DNA of 64,000 nucleotides from Acidovorax sp. FHTAMBA (GCF_038958875.1 NZ_CP152407.1:2983501-3047500), one strand, 5' to 3'. Positions 17,306 through 26,508 are shown, numbered from the stretch's first letter. A program made the numbers and translations. The notes: generated from the sequence alone by a model not told the origin.

Positions 17306-18430
17306 TCAAATCCCAGCGGCGTGATCCAAGAACACTCGGGCGCGGCGCGGTGTGACCACCAGCGTTTCACCCTCTTTGAAACCCATTTCCTTGAACTGCT
17401 GCGCAGGGATCTGCGCTTCGATCAAGTGTTCAGGGGACGCATTGTCCGCTGGTTTGTGGTCGCCTTCGGGAATAAGTTCCAGCCGTGCAATCGGGCCCAC
17501 CACGATAGCGCGGCTCAGTTGCGCAACGATGCCGCGCGGACGGCCTTCGGCGTCGAGCCCGGCGCCGGGTGAGTAGCGCTCCACGTCCAGATCGTGCGGG
17601 CGCACATAGGCAAACGCCTTGGTGTCCTGCGTGGTGGCATGCTCGGGCGAGTCGATCTGCATGCCATCCAGATGCACCAGCCCCTCATGCGCGCGGCCAT
17701 GGAACAGGTTCACGTCGCCCAGAAAGCCGTACACAAACGGGCTGGCGGGCTGGTCCCACACCTGCTGGGGCGAGCCGCTTTGCTCGATACGCCCCTGGTT
17801 GATCACCACCACGCGGTCGGCCACTTCCAGCGCTTCTTCCTGGTCGTGCGTCACGAAGATGGAGGTGACATGCAGCTCGTCGTGCAGGCGGCGCAGCCAG
17901 CGGCGCAGTTCTTTGCGCACCTTGGCATCGAGCGCACCAAAAGGCTCATCGAGCAGCAGCACCTTGGGCTCCACGGCCAGCGCGCGGGCCAGGGCAATGC
18001 GCTGGCGCTGGCCGCCAGACAGTTGCGACGGGAACCGCTCGGCCAGCCAGTCCAGCTGCACGAGCTTGAGCAGGTCCATCACCTTCTGCTTGATCTGCGC
18101 CTCGCTCGGCCGCTCCTTGCGGGGTTTCACGCGCAGACCAAAGGCCACGTTCTCGAACACGGTCATGTGGCGGAACAGCGCGTAGTGCTGGAACACAAAG
18201 CCCACGTTGCGCTCGCGCACATGCACGTCGGTGGTGTCTTCGCCGCTGAAGTGGATGGTGCCCACGTCGGCCGTCTCCAGCCCCGCGATGATGCGCAAGA
18301 GCGTGGTCTTGCCGCAGCCCGAAGGACCGAGCAACGCGATGAGTTCGCCCGACGCAATGTCCAGGCTCACGTCCCGCAGCGCATGAAAGTCGCCAAACTG
18401 CTTGCTGACGTTACGGATTTCAATGCTCAT
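17306..18430 (-). CDS. cysA: Sulfate/thiosulfate ABC transporter, ATP-binding protein
   Basis: A 374-residue ATPase with Walker A GPSGCGKTT at 35-43, ABC signature LSGGQRQRIALARAL, Walker B VLLLDEPFGALDAK and H-loop SIFVTHDQEEALEVAD. The C-terminal TOBE-like part (FAYVRPHDLDVER, ARLELIPEG) is that of CysA. It powers uptake of sulfate and thiosulfate through CysT and CysW for cysteine synthesis. It is the last gene of sbp-cysT-cysW-cysA, 15 bases after cysW. A family-2 repeat follows directly after the stop. Regulation is likely by sulfur supply (CysB/Cbl type) through the promoter upstream of sbp. Confidence 0.95.
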   Translation of the reverse strand: MSIEIRNVSKQFGDFHALRDVSLDIASGELIALLGPSGCGKTTLLRIIAGLETADVGTIHFSGEDTTDVHVRERNVGFVFQHYALFRHMTVFENVAFGLRVKPRKERPSEAQIKQKVMDLLKLVQLDWLAERFPSQLSGGQRQRIALARALAVEPKVLLLDEPFGALDAKVRKELRRWLRRLHDELHVTSIFVTHDQEEALEVADRVVVINQGRIEQSGSPQQVWDQPASPFVYGFLGDVNLFHGRAHEGLVHLDGMQIDSPEHATTQDTKAFAYVRPHDLDVERYSPGAGLDAEGRPRGIVAQLSRAIVVGPIARLELIPEGDHKPADNASPEHLIEAQIPAQQFKEMGFKEGETLVVTPRRARVFLDHAAGI

Positions 18431-18445
18431 GGTGTTCTTCTTCCT

Positions 18446-19348
18446 TCAAACGCCAGCGGGCGCGGGGCGCTCGGGGGGCAATTCGGCAGCGGCTTTCAGT
18501 GCCTGCTCGTTGCGGTGTTCGGCAATGGTCTTGATGACCAGCGTGACCAGGGCCAGCAAGGCCAGCAGCGAGGCTGCGGCGAACGCGGCGACCGACTGGT
18601 ATTCGTTGTACAGAATTTCAACGTGCAGCGGGATGGTGTTGGTCTGGCCCCGGATGTGGCCCGACACCACCGACACCGCACCAAACTCGCCCATGGCGCG
18701 GGCGTTACACAGAATCACGCCGTACAGCAGGCCCCATTTGATGTTGGGTAGCGTGACGTACCAGAAGGTCTGCCAGCCGGTTGCGCCCAGCACGATGGCC
18801 GCCTGCTCCTCGTCGTTGCCCTGCGCCTGCATCAACGGGATCAGCTCGCGCGCGATGAAGGGGAAGGTCACAAACACGGTGGCCAGCACGATGCCGGGAA
18901 CGGCAAAGATGATCTTGATGTCATGCGCCTGCAGCCAGGGGCCAAACCAGCCCTGCGCGCCGAACATCAGCACGTAGACAAGGCCAGCAACCACCGGCGA
19001 CACCGAAAACGGCAAGTCCACCAGCGTGGTCAAAAACGCCTTGCCCCGGAACTCATATTTGGCAATGCACCAGGCCGCTGCCACGCCGAACACCAGGTTC
19101 AGCGGCACGGCTATGGCGGCAGTGATCAGCGTGAGCTTGATGGCCGACCAGGCATCGGGCTCGCGCAGACCTTCGAGGTACGCGCCAAAACCCTTGCGCA
19201 GCGCTTCGGCAAACACCGCGGCGAGCGGCAACACCAGAAACAGCAGCATGAAGGCCAGCGCGATCCCGATCAGGGTGTAGCGCACCCATGGCGACTCGGT
19301 CGTTCCCGCCTGTGTGCGGCGCACGGTTCTTGTAGCAGCCCCGCTCAT
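18446..19348 (-). CDS. cysW: Sulfate ABC transporter permease CysW
   Basis: A 300-residue inner-membrane permease with six hydrophobic segments, beginning with LIGIALAFMLLFLVLPLAAVF. The binding-protein-dependent permease motif is at EQAAIVLGATGWQTFWYVTLP (EAAxxLGA...P), where the loop contacts CysA. NARAMGEFGAVSVVSGHIRG is the typical CysW stretch. With CysT it forms the membrane channel for sulfate. Its ATG overlaps the cysT stop by four bases (ATGA), so the two are coupled, and the cysA gene follows after 15 bases. The N-terminal 25 residues (TRTVRRTQAGTTESP) are an extended cytoplasmic tail. Confidence 0.94.
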   Translation of the reverse strand: MSGAATRTVRRTQAGTTESPWVRYTLIGIALAFMLLFLVLPLAAVFAEALRKGFGAYLEGLREPDAWSAIKLTLITAAIAVPLNLVFGVAAAWCIAKYEFRGKAFLTTLVDLPFSVSPVVAGLVYVLMFGAQGWFGPWLQAHDIKIIFAVPGIVLATVFVTFPFIARELIPLMQAQGNDEEQAAIVLGATGWQTFWYVTLPNIKWGLLYGVILCNARAMGEFGAVSVVSGHIRGQTNTIPLHVEILYNEYQSVAAFAAASLLALLALVTLVIKTIAEHRNEQALKAAAELPPERPAPAGV

Positions 19349-20235
19349 GCTGGTGCCCCCGCGTGGCGGCGCTGCCAGGCCTGCAGTGCGTTGATGATGA
19401 GCAGCAAGACAAACGAGATGACCAGCATCACCGTGGCCACCGCAGTGGCGCCCGCGTAGTCGTACTGCTCCAGCTTGCCGATGATGATGAGCGGCGTGAT
19501 TTCAGACACCATGGGAACGTTGCCCGCGATAAAAATGACCGAGCCGTATTCACCCACCGCCCGCGCAAACGCCATGGCAAAGCCGGTCAGCAGCGCAGGC
19601 GTGATGGACGGAAGGATGACTTTGGTGAAAGTTTGCAAGCGCGTGGCGCCCAGGCAGGTGGCGGCCTCTTCCAGCTCTTTCTCGGCGTCTTCGAGCACGG
19701 GTTGCACCGTACGAACCACAAACGGCAGGCCGATAAAGATGAGCGCAATCACGATACCGGCGGGCTTGAACGCCAGCTGAATGCCCATGGGCTCCAGAAT
19801 CTGGCCGATCCAGCCATTGCCAGCCAGCAGCGCGGTCAGCGAGATGCCGGCCACCGCGGTGGGCAATGCAAAAGGCAGGTCCACCAGGGCATCCACGATC
19901 TTCTTGCCCGGAAACTTGTAGCGCACCAGCACCCACGCGATCAGCAGGCCAAACACCAGGTTGACCAGCGCAGCAATGAACGAAGCGCCAAATGTGAGCT
20001 TGTACGACGCCACCACCCGGGGTGAGCTGACGGCCGCCCAGAACTCGTCCCACGTGAGCGTAAAGGTCTTGAAGATCAGCGCCGACAGCGGGATCAGCAC
20101 AATGATGCTGAGATAGAAAAGTGTGTAGCCCAGCGTGATGCCAAAGCCTGGCAGCACGCGCTTGGGCGCACGCCGGCCGACCTGGGCAGAGGCCCGCAAG
20201 GCCCCCTGCCCGGCCGCAGAGGTCGCAGCAGTCAT
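19345..20235 (-). CDS. cysT: Sulfate ABC transporter permease CysT (CysU)
   Basis: A 296-residue permease. Family marks are LPGFGITLGYTLFYLSIIVLIPLSALIFK for the first helix, ELEEAATCLGATRLQTFTKVILP for the ATPase-contact loop, and FARAVGEYGSVIFIAGN. It forms the other half of the sulfate channel with CysW. It starts six bases after the sbp stop and overlaps cysW by four bases, so the order sbp-cysT-cysW-cysA is a single operon on the minus strand. The first 28 residues are Ala/Gly/Arg-rich and probably cytoplasmic. CysT and CysU are names for the same protein. Confidence 0.94.
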   Translation of the reverse strand: MTAATSAAGQGALRASAQVGRRAPKRVLPGFGITLGYTLFYLSIIVLIPLSALIFKTFTLTWDEFWAAVSSPRVVASYKLTFGASFIAALVNLVFGLLIAWVLVRYKFPGKKIVDALVDLPFALPTAVAGISLTALLAGNGWIGQILEPMGIQLAFKPAGIVIALIFIGLPFVVRTVQPVLEDAEKELEEAATCLGATRLQTFTKVILPSITPALLTGFAMAFARAVGEYGSVIFIAGNVPMVSEITPLIIIGKLEQYDYAGATAVATVMLVISFVLLLIINALQAWQRRHAGAPA

Positions 20236-20241
20236 GTCGGC

Positions 20242-21243
20242 TTACTTGGTGCTGTAGATCTTGTCGAACTGGCCGCCGTCATTGAAGTGCACCTTCTGCG
20301 CTTCGGTCAGCGAACCAAAATATTTGGACACCGTGAACTGCTTGAGCGGCTTGAACGTGGCGGCGTGCTTCTTGAGCACGGCTTCCGAACGCGGGCGGAT
20401 GGCGTGCTTGGCGGCGATCTCCTGGGCTTCGTCGGAATACAGGTAGTCAAGATAAGCCTTGGCCAGCGCGCCGGAGTTCTTCTTTGCCGTGGTGCGTTCA
20501 ACAATCGCCACGGGGTTCTCGGCCACCACGCTCACCGAGGGGTACACGGAGTCCACCTTGCCCGCGCCGAATTCGCGGTCGATCGACACCACCTCGGATT
20601 CAAACGTGATGAGCACGTCGCCAATGTTGCGCTGCAAGAAGGTGGCGGTGGCGTCGCGCCCGCCCTTGGCCAGCACCGGCACGTTCTTGTACAGCTTGGC
20701 CACGAACTCGGCGGCCTGCTCGTCGGTGCCGCCCTTTTCGCGCACGGCGCCCCAGGCGGCCAGATAGGCATAGCGGCCGTTGCCGCCAGTCTTGGGGTTC
20801 ACCACGATCACCTGCACGCCGGGCTTGATGAGGTCGTCCCAGTCCTTGATGCCCTTGGGGTTGCCGTTGCGCACCAGAAAGAGCATGGTGGAGGTGGTGG
20901 GCGATGCGTCGTGCGGAAACTTCTTGGCCCAGTCCTTGGCGACCACGCCGCTGTCGGCCAGAAACTGCACGTCGGTGGTGGTGTTCATGGTGACCACATC
21001 GGCGTCCAGCCCGTCACGCACGGCGCGTGCCTGCGCGCTGGAGCCTGCGTGAGACTGGTCAATCTTCACATCCTGGCCCGTGGTCTTCTTGTAGTGCGCC
21101 GCGAAAGCAGCGTTGTAGTCCTTGTAGAACTCGCGCGCCACGTCGTACGACACATTGAGCAGCGTGTTCTGCGCCGCAGCCAAACCACTGGTGGCCAGGG
21201 CCACGGTGGCCAGAAGGGTCTTGAGTTTGAGGGAAGTCGTCAT
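20242..21243 (-). CDS. sbp: Periplasmic sulfate-binding protein
   Basis: A 333-residue secreted protein. The signal peptide is LKTLLATVALATSGLAAAQ with likely cleavage around AAA-Q. The mature part has NVSYDVAREFYKDYNAAF, QSHAGSSAQARAV, VVTMNTTTDVQFLA and NPKTGGNGRYAYLAAWG, which are the conserved blocks of sulfate-binding proteins of the Sbp/CysP family. It delivers sulfate to CysTW. It is the first gene of the operon, with cysT six bases later. The upstream region has two perfect AT-rich palindromes (21306-21340). Sbp versus CysP (thiosulfate preference) cannot be firmly told. Confidence 0.93.
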   Translation of the reverse strand: MTTSLKLKTLLATVALATSGLAAAQNTLLNVSYDVAREFYKDYNAAFAAHYKKTTGQDVKIDQSHAGSSAQARAVRDGLDADVVTMNTTTDVQFLADSGVVAKDWAKKFPHDASPTTSTMLFLVRNGNPKGIKDWDDLIKPGVQVIVVNPKTGGNGRYAYLAAWGAVREKGGTDEQAAEFVAKLYKNVPVLAKGGRDATATFLQRNIGDVLITFESEVVSIDREFGAGKVDSVYPSVSVVAENPVAIVERTTAKKNSGALAKAYLDYLYSDEAQEIAAKHAIRPRSEAVLKKHAATFKPLKQFTVSKYFGSLTEAQKVHFNDGGQFDKIYSTK

Positions 21244-21305
21244 GGTGCGTCGCCTGATGAAAAGCTGGAGATGGCGGATTGTGCAGAGCGCTTCTTAAAA
21301 CTCAA

Positions 21306-21340
21306 AAGAATATATTCTTGTTAATTAATCGAAATTTCGA
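21306..21340 (-). promoter_or_regulatory. AT-rich palindromes upstream of the sulfate operon
   Basis: AAGAATATATTCTT (21306-21319) and TCGAAATTTCGA (21329-21340) are perfect palindromes in a very AT-rich stretch 60-100 bases before the sbp start, in an otherwise GC-rich window. The position fits the promoter and a regulator site, probably of a CysB/Cbl-type LysR protein. The regulator is inferred; the palindromes are seen. Confidence 0.5.
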
Positions 21341-21406
21341 ATATAGACCGTACACCAGACGCATTCACCACCGCCCCGGAGGATCTGCGGCGCTCGATAT
21401 TTCCAA

Positions 21407-21460
21407 GCAAAAATGGCCTCTAGCGCTTATCTGTATTGCGCTAGCAGCTATCAATTTAGG
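21407..21460 (+). repeat. Family-1 repeat, copy d (upstream of the sulfate operon)
   Basis: AAAAATGGCCTCTAGCGC, TTATCTGTATTGCGCTAGC and AGCTATCAATTTA. The main stem (TAGCGC...GCGCTA) is intact; the second stem-loop is missing its right arm. Confidence 0.75.
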
Positions 21461-21481
21461 ATCAATCCAGGTGCAACCGGG

Positions 21482-22069
21482 CTACAACGCCACTGGCGAT
21501 GCGTGTACGGCAGAGGGCGACACGGCCGCTGCGCCTGCAGGCTGCTCGCCCTCCAGCGACTGCAGCAATGCCCAGCCCAGCGGCCATTCGCCATGGCCGG
21601 AGTCGATGTTGATATGCCCGGCGTTCTGCATGCGCACGAACTCGCTGCCCCAGGCGCGGGCATAGGCGCCTGCCAGGCGAATGGGGCAGTACGGGTCGTT
21701 GCTGCTGGCCACCACGATGCTGCGGTACGGCAGCGGCGCATAGGGCACCGATGCAAAGTCGCTCAGGATGGCCCGGCGCTCCGGGTCGGCCGGGGCCACC
21801 AGCAGTGCACCGCACACCCGGGCTGCCGCTGCAGGCCCGAGGTGGGTGGTGGTGATGCAGCCCAGGCTGTGGGCCACGATCACCACGGGGTGCGGCGCAG
21901 CGAGCACGGTTTTTTCAAGTTGCCCCACCCAGGCGGTGCGCTTGGGGGTGATCCAGTCATCCTGCACCACGCGTGTTGCGCGGGGCAGCCGTTCGGCCCA
22001 CAGGCTTTGCCAGTGTCCGGGGCCCGAGTCGCGCCAGCCGGGGACGATGATGATGGATGCGGTAGTCAC
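21482..22069 (-). CDS. Small alpha/beta hydrolase (RBBP9/YdeN family)
   Basis: A 195-residue alpha/beta hydrolase. The family start IIIVPGWRDSGPGHWQSLW, the nucleophile elbow AHSLGC with Ser68, the acid Asp125 in ASSNDPYCP and His152 in NAGHINIDSGHGEWP give the full catalytic triad of the RBBP9/YdeN serine hydrolases. The group is small and lacks a lid. Natural substrates are not established. The last 20 residues (EGEQPAGAAAVSPSAV) are a flexible tail. It is a single gene on the minus strand, between the sulfate operon and a chemoreceptor; no operon partner is visible. Confidence 0.87.
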   Translation of the reverse strand: MTTASIIIVPGWRDSGPGHWQSLWAERLPRATRVVQDDWITPKRTAWVGQLEKTVLAAPHPVVIVAHSLGCITTTHLGPAAAARVCGALLVAPADPERRAILSDFASVPYAPLPYRSIVVASSNDPYCPIRLAGAYARAWGSEFVRMQNAGHINIDSGHGEWPLGWALLQSLEGEQPAGAAAVSPSAVHASPVAL

Positions 22070-22332
22070 AGGCTCAGCATTCTGGGAGCCCGCCTTTAAA
22101 ACCCAAACGACTTAATTCTTTTTATTTAATCGCCAAATCATCTAAACATGCCCCGCCAAGCCGTCTGTGGAAAAAATGCGACTCTTCAATGAACAAAAAA
22201 ACTTTGTTGTCGATTTTGCGACCAAACAGTACAATCTCGTAACCAAATGCAAACATTCGTGGTGAGCAATGGGCTCTCTGGCGCGGTGTCTGCAAGCGAC
22301 TTCTGTTCGAGACATCTATTCAAGGCACACCT

Positions 22333-23994
22333 ATGAACACCTGGAAAATCAGCCATCGCCTCATGGCGGCCTTCGGCCTGGTCATCGTGGCTTTGCTCGG
22401 CATGTCGATCTACAGCATGCTCATAGCACGGGGGATCGACCGGGCACTCACGGCCAACGCCACGCAAAACGCCGTCATCCAGCGCGCAGCCATCAACTTC
22501 CGCGGCTCTGCACACGACCGGTCCATCGCGGTGCGCGACGTGGTGCTGGCGCCCAGCGAAGACGCACGCCGGGCCGAAGTCGAAGACATCGCCAGGCTGG
22601 CGGACTTTTACGCCAAGTCGGCCACGCAGCTTGAAGCGGTGCTGCAAACCGCCAAAGACGTCCCGCCCGAAGTGGGCCCGATGGTGCAGGCCCTCAAAGA
22701 CATCGAAACGCGCACGGTGGCCACCACCAACAAGGTCGTGGCCCTGATGCAGGCAGGCGACCGGACGGGCGCCGAAGCCCTGCTCTGGTCTGAAGCCAAG
22801 CCCCAGTACGAACAATGGCTGGCCGCCGCCAACAAGCTGATCGACTATGAAGAAGGCCGCATCATCAAGAACAGCCAGACGGCCAACCAGGACGCTAACC
22901 AGTTCACCGGCGTGATGCTGGCCATCACCTTGCTGGCCGTGCTGATCAGCGTGGGCGCCACGGTGATGGTTTCGCGCAGCATCGGCCGCGAACTGGGCGC
23001 AGAGCCCAGCGAGGTGCGCGCCGTGGTGCAGGCCATTGAGCAGGGTGACCTCACGGTGCCTGTGCAGGTCAAGGCGGGCGACACCGGCAGCGTGATGGTG
23101 GCGGTGCGCGACATGCAGCAGCGTTTTCATGAACTGGTCTCCGCCGTGCGGGACAACATTGGGCAGCTGCGCGCTACCAGCGACGACATCAGCAGCGGCA
23201 ACCAGAACCTGGGCCACCGCACCGAACAGGCCGCCAGCAGCCTGGAGCAGACCGCCGCCAGCATGGAAGAGCTGACCGCCACCGTGCGCCAGAGTGCCGA
23301 CTCCGCCCGCCAGGCCAACCAGCTGGCCACCACGGCAGCGGGCACCGCCGCCAAGGGTGGCGAGGTGATGCAACAGGTCGTGACGACCATGCAGGACATC
23401 CACCACAGCAGCCAGAAAATTGCGGACATCATTGGCGTGATCGATGGTATTGCTTTCCAGACCAATATCCTGGCCCTCAACGCGGCGGTGGAGGCTGCCC
23501 GCGCGGGCGAGCAGGGGCGCGGCTTTGCCGTGGTGGCCACCGAAGTGCGCAGCCTGGCGCAGCGCAGTGCCGAGGCCGCCAAGGAGATCAAGGCGCTCAT
23601 CCAGTCCAGCGTGGAGAAGGTGGACTCTGGCACCCAGCTGGTGGCCGATGCCGGTGTGACGATGAACGAGATCGTGCAGGGCGTTCAGCGGGTGACGGGC
23701 ATCATTGGCGAGATCAGCACTGCAGCAGCCGAGCAAAGTGACGGCATCTCGCAGGTCAACGTCGCCGTCACGCAGCTGGACCAGATGACGCAGCAAAACG
23801 GCGCGCTGGTGGGCGAAAGCTCGATGGCCGCCGAAAACCTGCGCCAGCAGGCGCAAAGCCTGGCAGACCTGGTGGCGGTGTTCCATGTCGCCGGCGGTAC
23901 GGCTGCAGGCCAGGCCCAAACGGCACCGCGTGCTGCACGCCAGGGCACAGGCACTGCCCTGCCGGTGCCGCGCACCCGGCGCCTGGCGCACTGA
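22333..23994 (+). CDS. Methyl-accepting chemotaxis protein (4HB sensor type)
   Basis: A 553-residue chemoreceptor of the classical layout. The first membrane helix is LMAAFGLVIVALLGMSIYSML (about 10-30); a periplasmic region of about 160 helical residues (IARGIDRALTAN, AAINFRGSAHDRSIAVRDVV) of four-helix-bundle type follows; the second helix is FTGVMLAITLLAVLISVGAT; then a HAMP linker and the signalling domain with the hairpin tip IAFQTNILALNAAVEAARAG and EQGRGFAVVATEVRSLAQRS. It feeds CheA/CheW in flagellar chemotaxis. The C-terminus (RTRRLAH) has no CheR-docking pentapeptide. The ligand is unknown. Confidence 0.93.
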   Translation: MNTWKISHRLMAAFGLVIVALLGMSIYSMLIARGIDRALTANATQNAVIQRAAINFRGSAHDRSIAVRDVVLAPSEDARRAEVEDIARLADFYAKSATQLEAVLQTAKDVPPEVGPMVQALKDIETRTVATTNKVVALMQAGDRTGAEALLWSEAKPQYEQWLAAANKLIDYEEGRIIKNSQTANQDANQFTGVMLAITLLAVLISVGATVMVSRSIGRELGAEPSEVRAVVQAIEQGDLTVPVQVKAGDTGSVMVAVRDMQQRFHELVSAVRDNIGQLRATSDDISSGNQNLGHRTEQAASSLEQTAASMEELTATVRQSADSARQANQLATTAAGTAAKGGEVMQQVVTTMQDIHHSSQKIADIIGVIDGIAFQTNILALNAAVEAARAGEQGRGFAVVATEVRSLAQRSAEAAKEIKALIQSSVEKVDSGTQLVADAGVTMNEIVQGVQRVTGIIGEISTAAAEQSDGISQVNVAVTQLDQMTQQNGALVGESSMAAENLRQQAQSLADLVAVFHVAGGTAAGQAQTAPRAARQGTGTALPVPRTRRLAH

Positions 23995-24043
23995 ATGTGA
24001 ATGCCCGGGCCCGGGCGCGATGAGCCCGCCCGCAGCGCAATGT

Positions 24044-24829
24044 TCAGGTGTGCGACCCGGCAGGCCCATCACCCGGTGCGTCTTGCAGCAGTTGCTCCAG
24101 CCGCCGGGGGTAGTTGTTCAGAAAGTCCCGGGTCACCGCAAAGTGCTCGGTGTCTTCAAACGCCACTTGCGCCAACCCCGTGCTGCCAAACCGGATGATC
24201 CGGGCGTGGGGATAGGACAGCAGGATGGGCGAATGCGTGGCGATGATGAACTGCGACTTGTCCTGCACCAGCTGGTGGATGGCCGAGAGCGCGGCCAGCT
24301 GCCGTTGGGGCGAGAGAGCCGCCTCCGGCTCGTCCAGAAGGTACAGGCCCTGGCCCCTGAACCTGTGGATGAGCAGCGCCATAAAGGCTTCGCCGTGCGA
24401 ACGCGCATGCAGTGACCTGCCTCCATAGCTCTCCAGGTAGCCCACCTCGTCCATGAACGTCGCCACATTGAAAAAGCTCTCGGCCCGCAGAAAGTAGCCA
24501 TCGCGCGGTTTGCGGAAGCTGCGCGCCAGCCGCAGCACCTCATGCAGCGGCGACACCGATTGCGTCGTCGCCAGCTGGAAGTTGCGGGTACCACCTTCAG
24601 GGCTGTAGCCCAGCGCCAGGGCAATGCCTTCGAGCAGGGTGGATTTGCCAGAGCCGTTTTCTCCCACAAAGAACGTTACATCCGGATGGAACTCCAGCAG
24701 CCCCAGCTCCCGCACGGCGGGGATGCTGTAGGGATAGGCGTCGTAGTCCACCTCGGCATCAGGGCGGATGCGAACGCTCTGCAGATAGGGTTTGGCGGCA
24801 AGCATGGACTGCATGCTAACGGGCGCCAA
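24044..24829 (-). CDS. AAA-family ATPase of the ABC/SMC-like type, function unknown
   Basis: A 261-residue soluble ATPase. Walker A is GENGSGKS (56-63) and Walker B is LYLLDEPEAALS (162 onward) with the catalytic Glu; SHGEAFMALLIHRFRGQG is the signature-like region, and FIIATHSPILLSYPHARI carries the switch His. This is the predicted-ATPase family with an OLD/RecF-like core (AAA_21/AAA_23), with no transporter partner or nuclease domain. It is a single gene between a chemoreceptor and a secreted protein, and no toxin-like or nuclease partner is beside it. The start may be the Met at residue 6 (24814) instead of 24829. Confidence 0.8.
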   Translation of the reverse strand: MAPVSMQSMLAAKPYLQSVRIRPDAEVDYDAYPYSIPAVRELGLLEFHPDVTFFVGENGSGKSTLLEGIALALGYSPEGGTRNFQLATTQSVSPLHEVLRLARSFRKPRDGYFLRAESFFNVATFMDEVGYLESYGGRSLHARSHGEAFMALLIHRFRGQGLYLLDEPEAALSPQRQLAALSAIHQLVQDKSQFIIATHSPILLSYPHARIIRFGSTGLAQVAFEDTEHFAVTRDFLNNYPRRLEQLLQDAPGDGPAGSHT

Positions 24830-24949
24830 AGGATCAGCTCCCGGCGTTCAGCTCCGGCACCGGCAACTTTTTTCGCGGCCTTTTAACCCCGTTGGCCGGC
24901 CCCGTTCGTTTCACCCAGCACCAACACCCATTGCCTGACTGGAGCCGCC

Positions 24950-25849
24950 ATGAAACACCGTTTGCTCACCATCACCGTCCAGACATCCATCACAGGGCTG
25001 GCCGCGTTGCTGGCACTGGCCTGCCTGCCCGCCCACGCCGTGGGCCACCTGGCGGATGTCACCATTGTTGACCGCGACACCGGGGCCACGCTGCCGGTGC
25101 ACTATGCCCGTGGCGAGTACTGGGTGGCAGGCCGCCCGGGCGCGCGCTACGCCATTACCGTGCGCAACCGGCTGGGTGAGCGCGTGCTGGCGGTGCCTTC
25201 GGTGGATGGTGTGAACGTTCTCAGTGGCGAAACCGCCGCGTGGGACCAGCGCGGCTATGTGTTTGCGCCCCATGAGCGCTACCAGATCACGGGCTGGCGC
25301 AAAAGCGCCAGCGAGGTGGCAGCGTTTGAGTTTGCCCCCATTGCCCACTCGTACGCAGCGCGCACGGGACGCCCTGCGCACGTGGGGGTGATCGGGGTCG
25401 CGCTGTTCCGTGAACAGCCGCCGCTGCCACCGCCGTCCGTCGCGCCTGCACCGTACAGCCAGCGGGGGCGCGGTGACAGCGGCGCGGACGGGGACGATGG
25501 CGCCAATGCACTGGACCGCCTGCGCGAGGAACCCGCGCAGGCAGCGCCCGCCCCGTTGTCCCGGGCCGAATCTTCAGCGCGATCGCACTCTGCCGAGAGC
25601 GCAGCCAATGCAGCGCCCCTGCCATCCGCCCGGCTGGGCACGGCACACGGCCAGCGTGAGACATCCGTGGTCACGCACACCACCTTTGCGCGGCTGCACA
25701 GCCACCCCAATGAAGTGATCAGCATCCGTTACGACAGCCGCGAAAACCTGATTGCCAGCGGCGTGATCCGCGAACCCGCCGCCCGGCTGCATGTGCCCCG
25801 CGCGTTTCCGCTGTCGGACCCGTTTTCGTATGTTCCCGACCCGAGGTAG
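24950..25849 (+). CDS. Exported protein of unknown function
   Basis: A 299-residue protein with a clear signal peptide (TSITGLAALLALACLPAHA, likely cut after AHA). The mature part starts VGHLADVTIVDRDTGATLPV and has a short beta-rich domain to about residue 150 (YVFAPHERYQITGWRKSASE). After that come a Pro/Ala/Ser-rich linker (PPLPPPSVAPAPYSQRG) and a final block (TTFARLHSHPNEVISIRYDS) that may be a second small domain. I do not recognise the family. The ECF sigma factor gene starts 38 bases later on the same strand, so it may belong to the same unit; it could be a target or part of the signal path. This is inference from position only. Confidence 0.75.
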   Translation: MKHRLLTITVQTSITGLAALLALACLPAHAVGHLADVTIVDRDTGATLPVHYARGEYWVAGRPGARYAITVRNRLGERVLAVPSVDGVNVLSGETAAWDQRGYVFAPHERYQITGWRKSASEVAAFEFAPIAHSYAARTGRPAHVGVIGVALFREQPPLPPPSVAPAPYSQRGRGDSGADGDDGANALDRLREEPAQAAPAPLSRAESSARSHSAESAANAAPLPSARLGTAHGQRETSVVTHTTFARLHSHPNEVISIRYDSRENLIASGVIREPAARLHVPRAFPLSDPFSYVPDPR

Positions 25850-25887
25850 CCCGTGCAAGCGCCTGCAACACCTGCGCCTGCCGGTGC

Positions 25888-26508
25888 ATGAGGGCCTCGC
25901 ATAATGCGCGGGTGCCGCCCCCCAGCTCCACCGCACCCGCAGACGATGGCGACGAAACGCTGATGCTGCGCTACGCCCGGGGAGACATGGCTGCGTTTGA
26001 CACGCTGTACGCCCGGCACGAACTGGCGGTATGGCGGTTTGTGTACCGCAGCGTGAAAGTGCAGGCGGTGGCGGACGACCTGCTTCAGGATGTGTGGTTT
26101 GCGGTGGCGCGCCATGCGCGAACCTATGAAGCCAAGGCGAAGTTCCGCACCTGGCTGTTCACGTTGGCCCACCACCGGCTGGTAGACCACCTGCGCACCG
26201 CCAGGCACCACACCAGCCTGGACGCAAGTGGCGACGACGACTTGCACAGCCTGGCGGACACGCTGATGGCCGACTCGGGCTTCGGCCCCGTGCGACAGTT
26301 GCAGTCGCGCGAACAGGCGGTGGCGTTGATCACGGCAGTGGAGAACCTGCCTCTGGAACAGCGCGAAGCCTTTTTGCTGCAGGCGGAAGGCGATCTGAGC
26401 GTGCAGGAGATTGCCGAGGCCACCGGCGTCCAGTTCGAAACCGCCAAGAGCCGCCTGCGCTACGCGCGGGCCAGCTTGCGGCTCCAGCTCAAGGAATTTG
26501 CACCATGA
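25888..26508 (+). CDS. ECF-type RNA polymerase sigma factor
   Basis: A 206-residue sigma-70-family protein of ECF size. Region 2 runs through FDTLYARHELAVWRFVYRSV, ADDLLQDVWFAVARHA and FRTWLFTLAHHRLVDHLR; region 4 is seen at ENLPLEQREAFLLQAEGDLS and EIAEATGVQFETAKSRLRYA. It directs RNA polymerase to a special promoter set. The next gene overlaps it by four bases (ATGA) and encodes a membrane protein, the usual place of an anti-sigma factor. An alternative GTG start at 25912 is possible. The linker (ASGDDDLHSLADTL) is longer than average. The stress it answers to is unknown. Confidence 0.93.
   Translation: MRASHNARVPPPSSTAPADDGDETLMLRYARGDMAAFDTLYARHELAVWRFVYRSVKVQAVADDLLQDVWFAVARHARTYEAKAKFRTWLFTLAHHRLVDHLRTARHHTSLDASGDDDLHSLADTLMADSGFGPVRQLQSREQAVALITAVENLPLEQREAFLLQAEGDLSVQEIAEATGVQFETAKSRLRYARASLRLQLKEFAP

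Noticed and set aside
24044..24829. ATPase as part of a phage-defence system
   Set aside because: No nuclease, toxin or second subunit is next to it; the neighbours are a chemoreceptor and a secreted protein. The ATPase alone does not support such a call.
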